A DNA stretch of 16,858 nucleotides from assembly GCA_001940725.1 (NCBI GenBank), contig MDVR01000067.1, forward strand, positions 1 through 16,858, in the 5' to 3' direction. Under the pieces are notes generated by a model. That model was not told where the DNA came from and did not search any database. It saw nothing but the letters and a program-made list of their open reading frames with translations. The DNA is from Candidatus Heimdallarchaeota archaeon LC_2 (GTDB taxonomy: Archaea > Asgardarchaeota > Heimdallarchaeia > Heimdallarchaeales > Kariarchaeaceae). This document shows, piece by piece, positions 1 through 7,225 of this stretch. Both the position numbers and the translations under genes were made by a program. Each line of letters opens with the position of its first letter. Within the stretch, counting starts at the first letter, position 1.

Positions 1-522
1 GAGTGGCAAAAAGAATATCCTGACCTGGATGTTGATTTTGGCTTCATGCCATGGCCAAAAAGATGTATTCCCTTTGTCTTAGATTTATACAGAAAGCAAG
101 GTCGATGGAGGGACCAAATGACGTTATACCATGGCACTCCCCACAAATTTGACACTCTGGAGCCCATGCACGACCAATATTGCTATCGGAAATTTTCAGC
201 TATTTCTACTACCAATGTCCCAACTTATGCGAAAGCGTTCGGATTGATAAAAAACAGCATTTCAAGTGATATAAAGGAAATTTATGTATACAAGTTTGAG
301 GAAGAATCGGTTAAATCAGAATATCAAATCGGCGGTCGAGAAGAGGTTGAAACTGCTTTTGATGTTCTGACAGAGATTCTTGACTTTGAAGTAATAAGGT
401 ATAAGGTCCAAGGTTTCACCGAAGAGAAGAGAATGTGGCTTAATAGAGCACTTTGCAAGGAGATTGACTCAGAGCTTCAGGGTGAAATAGAATCAATGGT
501 GTGTGAAATTCTGAAATTATAA
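1..522 (+). CDS. ADP-ribosyltransferase-like protein, 5' end beyond the window
   Basis: The reading frame is open from base 1 (it begins E-W-Q-K-E-Y-P), so the gene very likely starts left of the window; the first in-frame ATG (46) need not be the true start. Visible motifs are LYHGTPHKF around base 123, followed about 25 residues later by S-A-I-S-T-T-N and A-K-A-F-G. A YHGT strand followed by an STT-type strand and an alanine-rich helix resembles proteins of the ADP-ribosyltransferase fold, including toxins and RNA 2'-phosphotransferases, where the His binds NAD+. This is a motif resemblance only: I cannot place the catalytic acidic residue, although E-E and E-V-E-T around residues 100-105 are candidates. 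The C-terminal part is helical and charged. No partner gene is visible. It could instead be an unrelated hypothetical protein. Confidence 0.6.
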   Translation, partial: EWQKEYPDLDVDFGFMPWPKRCIPFVLDLYRKQGRWRDQMTLYHGTPHKFDTLEPMHDQYCYRKFSAISTTNVPTYAKAFGLIKNSISSDIKEIYVYKFEEESVKSEYQIGGREEVETAFDVLTEILDFEVIRYKVQGFTEEKRMWLNRALCKEIDSELQGEIESMVCEILKL

Positions 523-602
523 TTACTTCAGGTAGCATGGAGAAGACGTAGTATAGAATCAAACATCTCTGACTTGTACAGTTTTCCTAGTGTTGTCACT
601 AA

Positions 603-761
603 CTAGCTAACTTTGCTAAATCATCAAGGAGTGAAAGAATTCTATCAGAAATCACTCCCATCAAATATGATTCGCCATCGGAATCTTCCAATCCTGTTCA
701 CAAACTCTACAGTTTAGGATTGCCAGTAGAGTTTTCAAAATTGTGGGACGAGGAGGTATAA
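603..761 (+). pseudogene. Decayed gene fragment without a start codon
   Basis: This frame of 52 codons follows directly on a TAA at 600-602, has no ATG near its beginning, and ends at TAA 759-761. The composition looks protein-like (KYDSPSESSNPVHKLYSLG, then PVEFSKLWDEE), unlike the stop-rich surroundings. I do not recognise the family. It is best read as the C-terminal remnant of a lost gene; a chance open frame is possible. Confidence 0.3.
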
Positions 762-815
762 TTGCATTTGTTGATATGTGAAGCATTTCTTTTCTTAATT
801 TCATTATCTTGGATG

Positions 816-857
816 AGAGATATGATATAACACCTAAGAAACATATTTTAGTATAGA
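816..857 (+). promoter_or_regulatory. TATA-like promoter of the DUF4365 gene
   Basis: The sequence ATGATATAAC (822-831) is centred about 31 bases before the ATG at 858, the place expected for an archaeal TATA box driving a transcript with a leader of a few bases. The same ATGATATAAC string lies before the minus-strand nuclease gene at the right end of the window. No Shine-Dalgarno sequence is present between box and ATG. Confidence 0.4.
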
Positions 858-2711
858 ATGGTAAATTACAATGAGTTACTTTTGCGATACAAATCTAGAG
901 ATACAAAGGATAAAACAAACCAACGAGGAGTTGGTGAATTCATTAAAAGATTTGCTGGTTGGATTGTAAATGAAGAATTCAATGATTATGGGATGGATTT
1001 CGAAGTTAGAATATCTGTAGACATTGACAGAAAAATGCAGGATGTTCAACTTTTTACCTTTTATTCCCAATTGAAATCGACAGATGTTGTGTCTGAAGAA
1101 TCTAGTTATGATTTCAAGGTTTCAGATTTATTGTTTTTTGAAAATCAAGATCTACCTGTACTACTAGCTAGGTATTTTGATGGAAATTCAAAATTGTACT
1201 ATGTAATTGCTCAGGAGTATATTTGGGATATTCTTGATATTGAAGATTACTCATGGAGATCCCAAAGGACAAAGGTAGTTAAATTTGAAAAGGAGGTTAA
1301 TGACTTAGAGGAAATTCGAGAGGCATTAATGAGATGTCGTGCAAGGATCATTCGTATGCACCTTCACAGTTTAAAAATTGGGGAAGGTTTTTCATTTAGC
1401 TCTCCAAGCTCTCTTGATGCCCTAATCGAAAATAAGAAACGATATGAAAAGGAGGGTCGAGCCTTAAGTTTACACGAAGCACATTTGCGACGAAAAGATG
1501 GAGATTCAGAAGGTGAAATACAGATCTACAAGACACTGATAATTAACCCCGAAGATAGTTATGAGAAGTTATTGGCATATATTAATTTAGAGGAAATTTA
1601 TGTTAGGAAAAACAATGAATTAGAATTTAAGGATATAATTCAAGATGGCTTAATTCTAGCAAAGAACCTCAAGGAACATGGTCTCGGATATTTCCAATTA
1701 ATTTTGGCTTCCTGGTTAAATTATTCTAAATTACATAAGAAAATAGCTCAATCTCAAATAAGAAAGAAATCTATATTACTAGGGAACAGTGACCCATTGG
1801 CACTGTATTATGAATTTCAATTCTATGATGGGATACTTGAAACGATAAAAAATGTTAATGAAAAAATAAATTCTGCGTTGAATTATTTGTGGGATAATTC
1901 TGATCATATGTTTATTACAGGTTTATCAATTGTGATTAGGATTTTTGTCCAAAAAACATCAATTCTGTATCATCTTGACTCAAACGTAATTGAGGAAATT
2001 AAAATATCGGCAAAGATAGTTGTTGATATCCTTGAGTCATATTTAAAATATGATTTTGCTCCTGAGTTCAAAATTGATGTACTCTATGATTTAGGAATAT
2101 ACTATTATCACATTCTTGAATATGATCTAGCTATTGACAAATTAGAACGTGCCATAGAAATTGCAGAAGAGACGAAGAATCTTTCCTTCATGAAATATAC
2201 AACAGTCAAAAAACAAACTTTGATTGACAATCCTAATCCGTATGAAGCAATAGCCGAAAAGGCGAAATCGTCAAAGAAATTAGAAGAACTTTCAGGGGCA
2301 GAATACAAAGAAGACGTCGTTAATTTAATCACGCAACTAGATCTTATTGATTTGAGTGATGTAAATGATGAAATCACAAAGTCAGTACTCAACGCTATTG
2401 ATGACTTAGATCGTACTGAAATTTATCGACATTGTGAATTTCTTAGAATCAGACAAATTAGTACGAGTATCCTAGGACATCAAATACAACTTGAAACATT
2501 AGGACCGAAGGTTATTTGGTGTAAGCATGGTCAGGATTTTCCCATTAACATATCTCTTAAGCACGTATTCAGAATATTTAAATCGAGCAATTGTACAAAT
2601 TGTAGTCATCATACACCTAGAGATCAAAATTGGAAATATACTATAAATGATGCTCGGAATTTGGAAATTGAAACCGACTTTAAAAAATTCTGGGAAAATA
2701 TTCGGTTTTAG
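858..2711 (+). CDS. DUF4365-type nuclease-like protein with TPR region and C-terminal zinc-binding cluster
   Basis: Residues about 20-160 match the DUF4365 pattern: a G-V-G-E-F helix near residue 24, D-Y-G-M-D (Asp47), then Y-S-Q-L-K-S-T (Gln71, Lys73), and a later strand Y-Y-V-I-A. The spaced D and Q-x-K are the active-site layout of PD-(D/E)XK nucleases, so DNA cleavage is plausible (family knowledge). Residues about 200-450 are helical, with TPR-like pairs such as the segment L-G-I-Y-Y-Y-H-I-L-E-Y-D-L-A, suited to protein binding or sensing. Near the end C555, H557, C579 and C582, with H584 and H585 beside them, form a probable zinc site. The nuclease, helical repeat and zinc cluster suggest a single-gene effector with its own sensor. 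It is flanked by its own promoter and a hairpin, so it looks monocistronic. The ATG is supported by the TATA box upstream. Confidence 0.75.
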   Translation: MVNYNELLLRYKSRDTKDKTNQRGVGEFIKRFAGWIVNEEFNDYGMDFEVRISVDIDRKMQDVQLFTFYSQLKSTDVVSEESSYDFKVSDLLFFENQDLPVLLARYFDGNSKLYYVIAQEYIWDILDIEDYSWRSQRTKVVKFEKEVNDLEEIREALMRCRARIIRMHLHSLKIGEGFSFSSPSSLDALIENKKRYEKEGRALSLHEAHLRRKDGDSEGEIQIYKTLIINPEDSYEKLLAYINLEEIYVRKNNELEFKDIIQDGLILAKNLKEHGLGYFQLILASWLNYSKLHKKIAQSQIRKKSILLGNSDPLALYYEFQFYDGILETIKNVNEKINSALNYLWDNSDHMFITGLSIVIRIFVQKTSILYHLDSNVIEEIKISAKIVVDILESYLKYDFAPEFKIDVLYDLGIYYYHILEYDLAIDKLERAIEIAEETKNLSFMKYTTVKKQTLIDNPNPYEAIAEKAKSSKKLEELSGAEYKEDVVNLITQLDLIDLSDVNDEITKSVLNAIDDLDRTEIYRHCEFLRIRQISTSILGHQIQLETLGPKVIWCKHGQDFPINISLKHVFRIFKSSNCTNCSHHTPRDQNWKYTINDARNLEIETDFKKFWENIRF

Positions 2712-2723
2712 ATTTCATCTAAA
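2707..2723 (+). terminator. AT-rich hairpin over the stop codon
   Basis: TTTAGAT, a three-base loop TTC, and ATCTAAA form a perfect 7-bp stem that includes the TAG stop of the DUF4365 gene. It is weak because it is AT-rich and no long T tract follows, so it may be a terminator, an mRNA 3'-end stabiliser or coincidence. Confidence 0.3.
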
Positions 2724-2886
2724 TCTATCCGTGTTATCTATTGCGTTATATGAAGCAAATAGGTTTGTATCATCCGATGAAAATCATACGGAAGATCTTC
2801 CTTAGAAATACACTTAAACCCAGAATTAATTTTCGTTTAGTAAATCAAATACGCAATTTGATCGAATTTGGAATAATATTCACCGC

Positions 2887-2905
2887 GTGTTAGTATTTCT
2901 AACAC
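2887..2905. promoter_or_regulatory. Operator-like inverted repeat upstream of the TATA box
   Basis: GTGTTAG, spacer TATTT, CTAACAC is a perfect 7-5-7 dyad. It occupies the position of the BRE just upstream of the TATA box of the following gene, so a bound dimer would block or stimulate TFB recruitment. A related site lies 32 bases downstream, about three helical turns centre to centre, on the same face of the DNA. Confidence 0.6.
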
Positions 2906-2907
2906 AA

Positions 2908-2917
2908 TAATTTATAT
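2908..2917 (+). promoter_or_regulatory. TATA box between the two operators
   Basis: AATTTATATT is centred about 27 bases before the ATG at 2940, the standard archaeal spacing for a leaderless transcript that begins at or just before that ATG. This is the main reason for choosing 2940 over the upstream GTG at 2919. Confidence 0.55.
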
Positions 2918-2918
2918 T

Positions 2919-2937
2919 GTGTGGATATATCTAACAC
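2919..2937. promoter_or_regulatory. Second, imperfect operator site at the transcription start
   Basis: GTGTGGA, spacer TATAT, CTAACAC keeps one half-site exactly (CTAACAC) and four of seven positions of the other, with the same 5-base spacer as the upstream dyad. It ends three bases before the ATG at 2940, so it would cover the predicted transcription start. Confidence 0.5.
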
Positions 2938-2939
2938 AT

Positions 2940-3575
2940 ATGCCATTTGACAATTATCTCGATGATCTAAGTAAATTCTGTATTCATTACTTTGATGATG
3001 TAAAAAATTTTGGTGTTCATCTCGATCTCAGTAACTTTACATTTGCTATAGATAAAGAAAAATTACATTATACGGACCTTCGGATTGACCATATTCCTTT
3101 TGGAAATCTAATTGGAAAAGAAGAAAATATTACTGAATTAATCTTAGATATTCTCAAAACACAGATAGGGCACTTTGACATTCCTGCAATTATGAGTTAT
3201 GTGTACCATCACAAGTTGGGAATGAAAAAAAAGGAAATTAATAATCACTTTTCTGAAGAGAATCTAACAAAAGGTAAATCTCCATTCAGTATTCTATGCC
3301 AGCATTTGGAAAGATGGAGCTTCAGGCCAAAATATGAAAGGGATCACCTCAATTATGACGATGATGGCATTCATGAAACTATCAAGCTTATGAATTACAC
3401 ATACTCAATTAATAAAGAACCTGGAGAAAAAGTCAGTCAAGCCCAACTGAGAGCATTGATCATAAGTAATTTAGGGTATAGCTTGAATGCAACTGATCGA
3501 TCACACCTATCTAAACTTCGTAAAAAGGTAACCAGATGTCAGGAATTTGTTCAATCAGTATCTACTCTAGTCTGA
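2940..3575 (+). CDS. Uncharacterised protein, possibly autoregulated DNA-binding protein
   Basis: The product is 211 residues from the ATG at 2940; an in-frame GTG at 2919 would add seven residues but lies inside the second operator. I do not recognise the family. The middle (near residues 80-110) is helical, with L-G-M-K-K-K-E-I-N-N-H-F, and the C-terminal 45 residues (V-S-Q-A-Q-L-R-A-L-I-I-S-N-L-G onward, ending in a basic K-L-R-K-K-V-T-R segment) could form a helix-turn-helix; both are inferences. The operator arrangement around its TATA box suggests tight regulation, and autoregulation would be usual for such a layout. It is followed by the repeat cluster at 3611-3849, so a replication-initiator or element-encoded regulator role is possible but not shown. 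Confidence 0.65.
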   Translation: MPFDNYLDDLSKFCIHYFDDVKNFGVHLDLSNFTFAIDKEKLHYTDLRIDHIPFGNLIGKEENITELILDILKTQIGHFDIPAIMSYVYHHKLGMKKKEINNHFSEENLTKGKSPFSILCQHLERWSFRPKYERDHLNYDDDGIHETIKLMNYTYSINKEPGEKVSQAQLRALIISNLGYSLNATDRSHLSKLRKKVTRCQEFVQSVSTLV

Positions 3576-3610
3576 CAATATTTAGTCAAATTAATCTCAA
3601 TTTAATTAAA

Positions 3611-3670
3611 TACTATCAATAATTCTGAAACCACTATCATTTATTTGAAATCACTATCATTATTTCTGAG
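3611..3670 (+). repeat. Three tandem units of about 20 bp with core ACTATCA
   Basis: The core ACTATCA occurs at 3612, 3633 and 3653, and each unit continues with an AT run ending in CTGAAA, TTGAAA or CTGAG. The spacings are 21 and 20 bases, two helical turns, so a protein would contact the same face in each unit. Iterons of plasmid origins and multi-site operators look like this. Confidence 0.5.
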
Positions 3671-3682
3671 TAAATTACAAAA

Positions 3683-3849
3683 TAGTGTCATTTGCAGAAA
3701 GATTGATAGGTAAAAATTGTTGAAATTCAGAATTATTTTTGAGAATTAATGTCCGTCTAATTTTGCAAAATAATGTCACCTTTCCATATTTTTGCAATTT
3801 AGTGTCATAAATTGACCTCGAACAAATAATTATTGATAAATAATGTCAT
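3683..3849 (+). repeat. Cluster of TARTGTCA motifs, some preceded by TTTTGCAA
   Basis: TAGTGTCAT at 3683, TAATGTCC at 3748, TAATGTCAC at 3771, TAGTGTCAT at 3800 and TAATGTCAT at 3841 all lie in the same orientation. The copies at 3771 and 3800 are preceded by TTTTGCAA plus two or three bases. Multiple subterminal repeats of this type resemble, from memory, the ends of IS21-family insertion sequences, but no istA or istB gene is present. The spacing (65, 23, 29, 41) is irregular. Confidence 0.45.
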
Positions 3850-4400
3850 TTTGACAATTCATACCACATCAACGCAATTTTAAAAGTCCAATATCAATTC
3901 TCAATCTTTCTGACTTCAAAAAGCTCAATAAAAAAACACTGCTTTTGTGAGTTTCCAGATTAGATAAGAGCGATGAAAGGGTAGTTTAAATAGTTAATAT
4001 TGAAAATTTACAATTAATTAAGAGTAAGCACAAAAAAAGTGAGTACCATTTAATAAATATTAAAGTAAAATTACATTTCCAATATCCAAAAATAATGAGA
4101 CTGTTTCGAAATCCGAAATAAATTAAGTAATACTGATTTAAAGAATATTTGTCTGTAAATGAACAAACAATAATAATTACATTACGTTTCTTATTTTAAA
4201 AAAAATACTTACTTGTGGTAGATGATTACGAAGTATTTGGATTACTTGTTAGTTATTCATTATTAGAATTACTATAAAAAATAAACACTATGTATTTGTA
4301 GAACTATCCTTCATGAATTCTCAAGTGTAAGAATTTAAACCATAGTTTTGTCCACTGGTCAGTACTATATCTATAAAATATTTAATCCAAGTAACTTAAA
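3850..4400. other. Gene-free, extremely AT-rich stretch
   Basis: No open frame of credible coding quality is seen on either strand. The stretch is dominated by A and T runs and has no GC-rich hairpin or tRNA-like element. It directly follows the repeat cluster, so an easily unwound region next to protein-binding repeats is possible. A TATA-like TATAAAATATTT at 4373-4384 sits near its right end. Confidence 0.4.
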
Positions 4401-4408
4401 TCTTCACT

Positions 4409-4645
4409 TTGAGGATAGTCTCTATTTGGTTATATATCCTCCAATCAATATTAGAACAAGAATCAATGTTAGACTTCGCCAATCAAATAGGTGTAAATAG
4501 ATCAATTTTCTCAAAAAATCAAGAATTGAGGAATATTGTAACTACTGTCAATAACATTAAACAACATGGTAACCCTTCCATTGAACCTAAACAAGCTTTA
4601 ACTATAAATACAATTAAAATAAAACAAGACGTCATAAAGATTTGA
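4409..4645 (+). CDS. Doubtful small ORF with weak HTH resemblance
   Basis: The frame of 78 codons would start at TTG 4409, or at ATG 4466 for 59 residues (M-L-D-F-A-N-Q-I-G-V-N-R-S). That segment resembles the turn and recognition helix of small DNA-binding proteins. The C-terminal half (K-Q-A-L-T-I-N-T-I-K-I-K) looks like translated AT-rich spacer. The TATA box of the next operon lies inside its 3' end, which argues against it being an important gene. It may be a remnant or chance. Confidence 0.2.
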   Translation: MRIVSIWLYILQSILEQESMLDFANQIGVNRSIFSKNQELRNIVTTVNNIKQHGNPSIEPKQALTINTIKIKQDVIKI

Positions 4646-4656
4646 GGGTTGGAGTT
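4600..4656 (+). promoter_or_regulatory. TATA box and Shine-Dalgarno site of the three-gene operon
   Basis: ACTATAAATA (4601-4610) is a good archaeal box A, predicting transcription from about 4633. The short leader carries GAGGG (4644-4648) and GGAG (4651-4654), the latter seven bases before the ATG at 4662. Confidence 0.5.
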
Positions 4657-4661
4657 GCGTA

Positions 4662-5651
4662 ATGATGAGTTCTGATGATGATTTAGATAATGAGGATGTT
4701 GAAGAGATAGGCGAAGAGTATGAAAGACCAGATATTAATTATATTGATTCCAGGGATGGAAAATATGAATTATTATCAAAATTGATGGATTATCGCATAA
4801 ACAAAGAAAATATGCTTTCATATATAGGTAGATCGCTTGGCGATAGAAGTGAAGCAGATATTCTCGAGATGATCACTGATTTAACCGATGATGAGGTATC
4901 CAATTTATATAATGAATTCGCACATACTAAAGGACCAGGTAGATTAATAATTTTAGAGAGACCTCTCAAAGATTACGATTCTTATATCGAAATCGTTGAT
5001 GGGATTGTCAACTTAGCAACGAAACTCCCGAGAATACATTTTATTACCAAGATTGAAGATAAAATTCAAATCAAATTTGTATTCCTTAAAATTAATAAGA
5101 GCCGACAGTTTTACCTCAAAGCAGGGAGACCTACATATATAACACCGAGTCAATACATAGTCATCGTATTTAATAAAGAACTCCAAATTATTGAACTTCG
5201 TGGAACTAATCTTGGACAATTTCCAGAGATTATTAAAAATTCGAAATTAGATGCTATTGAACTCTTAATGGGTACTGAACTATTAATTAAATTAATTGAA
5301 TCATTAAGAGTTAGTTATGCTAATTTTCACTGTGATAGTGAATTAATCACTGAACGTGGAATGAAAACTGACAGAAACGTTAACCTTGCAAATCTTGAAG
5401 AATTTAAAGAACATCTTGGAAATGAGAAAAGGAGACTATATAAAATAACTGCGAGATTAGAGATTGATGGGAGATCAGTATCTTTTAGATATTATCCCCA
5501 AAATGGTAATTTCACATTATTGATCACATGTAGAGAAAATATTCTATACGATGTAATCAAATTATTTAATGCAGTAATATCTGGTATCAATATAGAAGAT
5601 ATTAGGAGTAAAGATGAAAATGCCCAACCAGGAATTGAAACGTACTTTTAG
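4662..5651 (+). CDS. Uncharacterised 329-residue protein, first gene of the nuclease operon
   Basis: I do not recognise the family. The first 25 residues are very acidic (M-M-S-S-D-D-D-L-D-N-E-D-V-E-E). Residues about 30-75 are helical, then come alternating strands and helices with I-V-I-V-F-N-K-E-L-Q-I-I-E-L-R near residues 165-180, and a C-terminal alpha/beta part with R-L-E-I-D-G-R-S-V-S-F-R-Y-Y near residues 265-280. There is no signal peptide or membrane segment. Its 3' end overlaps the next gene by 38 bases, and that gene overlaps a predicted nuclease, so the three products are probably made together. As the largest and first gene it could be the sensor or target-recognition part; this is inferred from context only. 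Confidence 0.75.
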   Translation: MMSSDDDLDNEDVEEIGEEYERPDINYIDSRDGKYELLSKLMDYRINKENMLSYIGRSLGDRSEADILEMITDLTDDEVSNLYNEFAHTKGPGRLIILERPLKDYDSYIEIVDGIVNLATKLPRIHFITKIEDKIQIKFVFLKINKSRQFYLKAGRPTYITPSQYIVIVFNKELQIIELRGTNLGQFPEIIKNSKLDAIELLMGTELLIKLIESLRVSYANFHCDSELITERGMKTDRNVNLANLEEFKEHLGNEKRRLYKITARLEIDGRSVSFRYYPQNGNFTLLITCRENILYDVIKLFNAVISGINIEDIRSKDENAQPGIETYF

Positions 5652-6000
5652 TATATTCATCCAGGATAAATTAAATGAAGGCTCCTATTGGATCAATGGG
5701 GGATCAATCAGATCAGATTTAAATTTATCTTGGCCTGATTTTATAGAGCTAATAAAAGAGAAAGAAAAACACAATATCTTAACTACATTTTGGTATGTTC
5801 TTTGTCCCAATTGTGGCTCTTACCAATTATTTGGTGCAGATGATAAAAATCAAGGATTTGTTCATTGTGATGATGATGATGAACAAATATCTATTGATGA
5901 GCATTCCCAAGTACAAATGAGAATTTATCCGAATTTAGAGAAATTTGATACTACAAACTTCAAAAAAAAACACAATCAAACATTCAATTTATGCATATAA
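5614..6000 (+). CDS. Small zinc-ribbon protein, probable winged-helix N-terminus
   Basis: The ATG at 5614 is preceded by AGGAG (5604-5608) with five bases between, inside the coding sequence of the gene before it. The 128-residue product has an N-terminal segment (about 5-58) whose helix pattern, with S-I-R-S-D-L-N-L-S-W-P-D-F, suits a winged helix, then C64-P-N-C67 and H84-C85, enough for one zinc ribbon. After that comes a D-rich loop (D-D-D-D-E). Zinc-ribbon plus winged-helix proteins commonly bind nucleic acid. The stop codon lies within the start of the following Mrr-like gene (ATGCATATAA), so the two are translationally coupled and may act as two chains of one enzyme. The exact family is unknown to me. 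Confidence 0.7.
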   Translation: MKMPNQELKRTFSIFIQDKLNEGSYWINGGSIRSDLNLSWPDFIELIKEKEKHNILTTFWYVLCPNCGSYQLFGADDKNQGFVHCDDDDEQISIDEHSQVQMRIYPNLEKFDTTNFKKKHNQTFNLCI

Positions 6001-6488
6001 AATCAATTTATAATAGATGGAGATCCTCTTCACCAAAAAACAATAAAGAGAAAGGAGACATTTTTGAAAACTTTGTTGGTGATCTGATTGATCTGATTCC
6101 TGGTTTAAATTTTGCTCGAAAAAATGTATTGACAGAAACCTCCGAAGTTGATTTACATTTCGACATTGGAAAAGAAATTGAAGAGCTATATCCTATAAAG
6201 GGTAAAGTAGCTGTTGTTGAATGCAAAGACGTGGATCGTAAGATAAATGTAAAGGATATTTCTCATATCGTCTGCGAACTTCTAGAAAGAAAAATTACTT
6301 TCGGAGGATTTGTTGCTAACAACTATTTCACAGAAAATGCAAAAAATAGAGTTTTTCATTTTTATAAAAGTCATAACCTAACAATTTTTCTTATTGACAA
6401 AGATGATCTAGAGAATATATACAATCAAACCAATAATATTGAGAAGCTTCTATATCACAGGATTATTGAGGAATTACAATTCCGCTAG
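5991..6488 (+). CDS. Mrr-like restriction endonuclease of the PD-(D/E)XK fold
   Basis: The 165-residue protein has the full pattern of Mrr-type nucleases: helix K-G-D-I-F-E-N-F (Glu26), then S-E-V-D (Asp54) ending the first core strand, and A-V-V-E-C-K-D (Glu77, Lys79) in the next, followed by a helix starting I-N-V-K-D-I. These acidic residues and the Lys form the metal-dependent DNA cleavage site in the family. It is a bare catalytic domain with no obvious DNA-recognition domain; that job probably falls to the two proteins encoded upstream. The ATG overlaps the previous stop by ten bases and has no Shine-Dalgarno site, so translation probably depends on the upstream gene. A hairpin terminator follows 25 bases after the stop. 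Confidence 0.8.
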   Translation: MHIKSIYNRWRSSSPKNNKEKGDIFENFVGDLIDLIPGLNFARKNVLTETSEVDLHFDIGKEIEELYPIKGKVAVVECKDVDRKINVKDISHIVCELLERKITFGGFVANNYFTENAKNRVFHFYKSHNLTIFLIDKDDLENIYNQTNNIEKLLYHRIIEELQFR

Positions 6489-6512
6489 AGTGGAATTATT
6501 ATTTTTAATTTT

Positions 6513-6537
6513 ATTGCTCTTAGGGCAATTTGGTTTT
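6513..6537 (+). terminator. Hairpin and T-rich tail after the nuclease operon
   Basis: ATTGCTC, loop TTA, GGGCAAT forms a 7-bp stem with one G-T pair, followed by TTGGTTTTCTT. It lies 25 bases after the stop of the Mrr-like gene, and a T-rich run (ATTATTATTTTTAATTTTA) also precedes it. Confidence 0.45.
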
Positions 6538-6842
6538 CTTGGATAAAGATAAACATAACCCCTTAACTTCTGAAGTATAGTTACTTAATACAACAGCTTA
6601 AGGATCCTCCGAAATACTAATCCATTGATTACTATAGTTATCCAGTTAAATAATTGACGGATTGTGTGTTTGAACTGTTACATTTTGAATTTAACAACAT
6701 ACTGTTTTCAATTCTCAATGACTACAACCTTTTGATGTTTATTGATATCTAGTTCCTAAAAATATCTGATACAAACATTTTATGTCTAATTTTAGTTTTA
6801 TTTAAGACTGGATATTCAAGAAAATCCTCCCTAAAATGAGAT
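6538..6842. other. Spacer between convergent genes
   Basis: This stretch separates the end of the nuclease operon from the minus-strand gene ending at 6843. I find no sustained open frame, repeat or RNA-like structure in it on either strand. Confidence 0.4.
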
Positions 6843-7106
6843 TTAACGCAGAAGATTATTATCTTTTTCTCGTTGTAATTTTCTGAATCTATTCATAATC
6901 TCCCGACCAGCATTATAATCGCTATTGATAGATGATTTTATTTGAAAGTAGCTTAGATCAATTCCTGTGTCAGTTACTTCTCTTCCAAAAACGTTGTCAG
7001 ATAGCTTAATCAACTGATCTTCCACGAATGCTCCAGCGGTTATTTCCCCAAGTCTTATGAACGATTTAAATAGATTGTCCCAAAAAGAGTCTGTGTTATT
7101 TGACAT
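6843..7106 (-). CDS. Small uncharacterised protein
   Basis: The product is 87 residues from the ATG at 7106; a TTG at 7118 would add four. The TATA-like CTTAAAATATG (7126-7136, minus strand) lies about 25 bases before the ATG, fitting a leaderless start. The C-terminus is charged (R-F-R-K-L-Q-R-E-K). The segment V-T-D-T-G-I-D-L-S-Y-F-Q-I-K-S-S recalls the D-x-G-I-D and Q-x-K motifs of DUF4365-type nucleases, but the gap between them is far too short for that fold, so this is probably coincidence or an internally deleted remnant. It is divergent from the HTH gene at 7226, with 119 bases between. Confidence 0.5.
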   Translation of the reverse strand: MSNNTDSFWDNLFKSFIRLGEITAGAFVEDQLIKLSDNVFGREVTDTGIDLSYFQIKSSINSDYNAGREIMNRFRKLQREKDNNLLR

Positions 7107-7225
7107 AGTACTACTCAAAACTACTCATATTTTAAGATGTTGCTTATTAAATCCCATATAGCAAAAATTTTACATTTATACAACATTATCTTAATAATCA
7201 TTACTAATTAATAATCTATTAATAG

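Noticed and set aside
876..2392. Minus-strand frames inside the DUF4365 gene (876-1070, 2108-2392)
   Set aside because: They lie opposite a well-supported gene with family motifs and have translated-shadow composition rich in S, F and I.
2770..2795. Hairpin CCGATG / CATACGG as terminator
   Set aside because: Stem requires a bulge and there is no T tract; the hairpin over the stop codon at 2707 is closer to the gene end.
3600..3860. CRISPR array
   Set aside because: Repeats are 9-20 bases, degenerate and irregularly spaced, with no unique spacers of constant length and no cas gene.
3950..4020. C/D box RNA (GCGATGA near 3970)
   Set aside because: Only a C-box-like string is present; no D box at a suitable distance.
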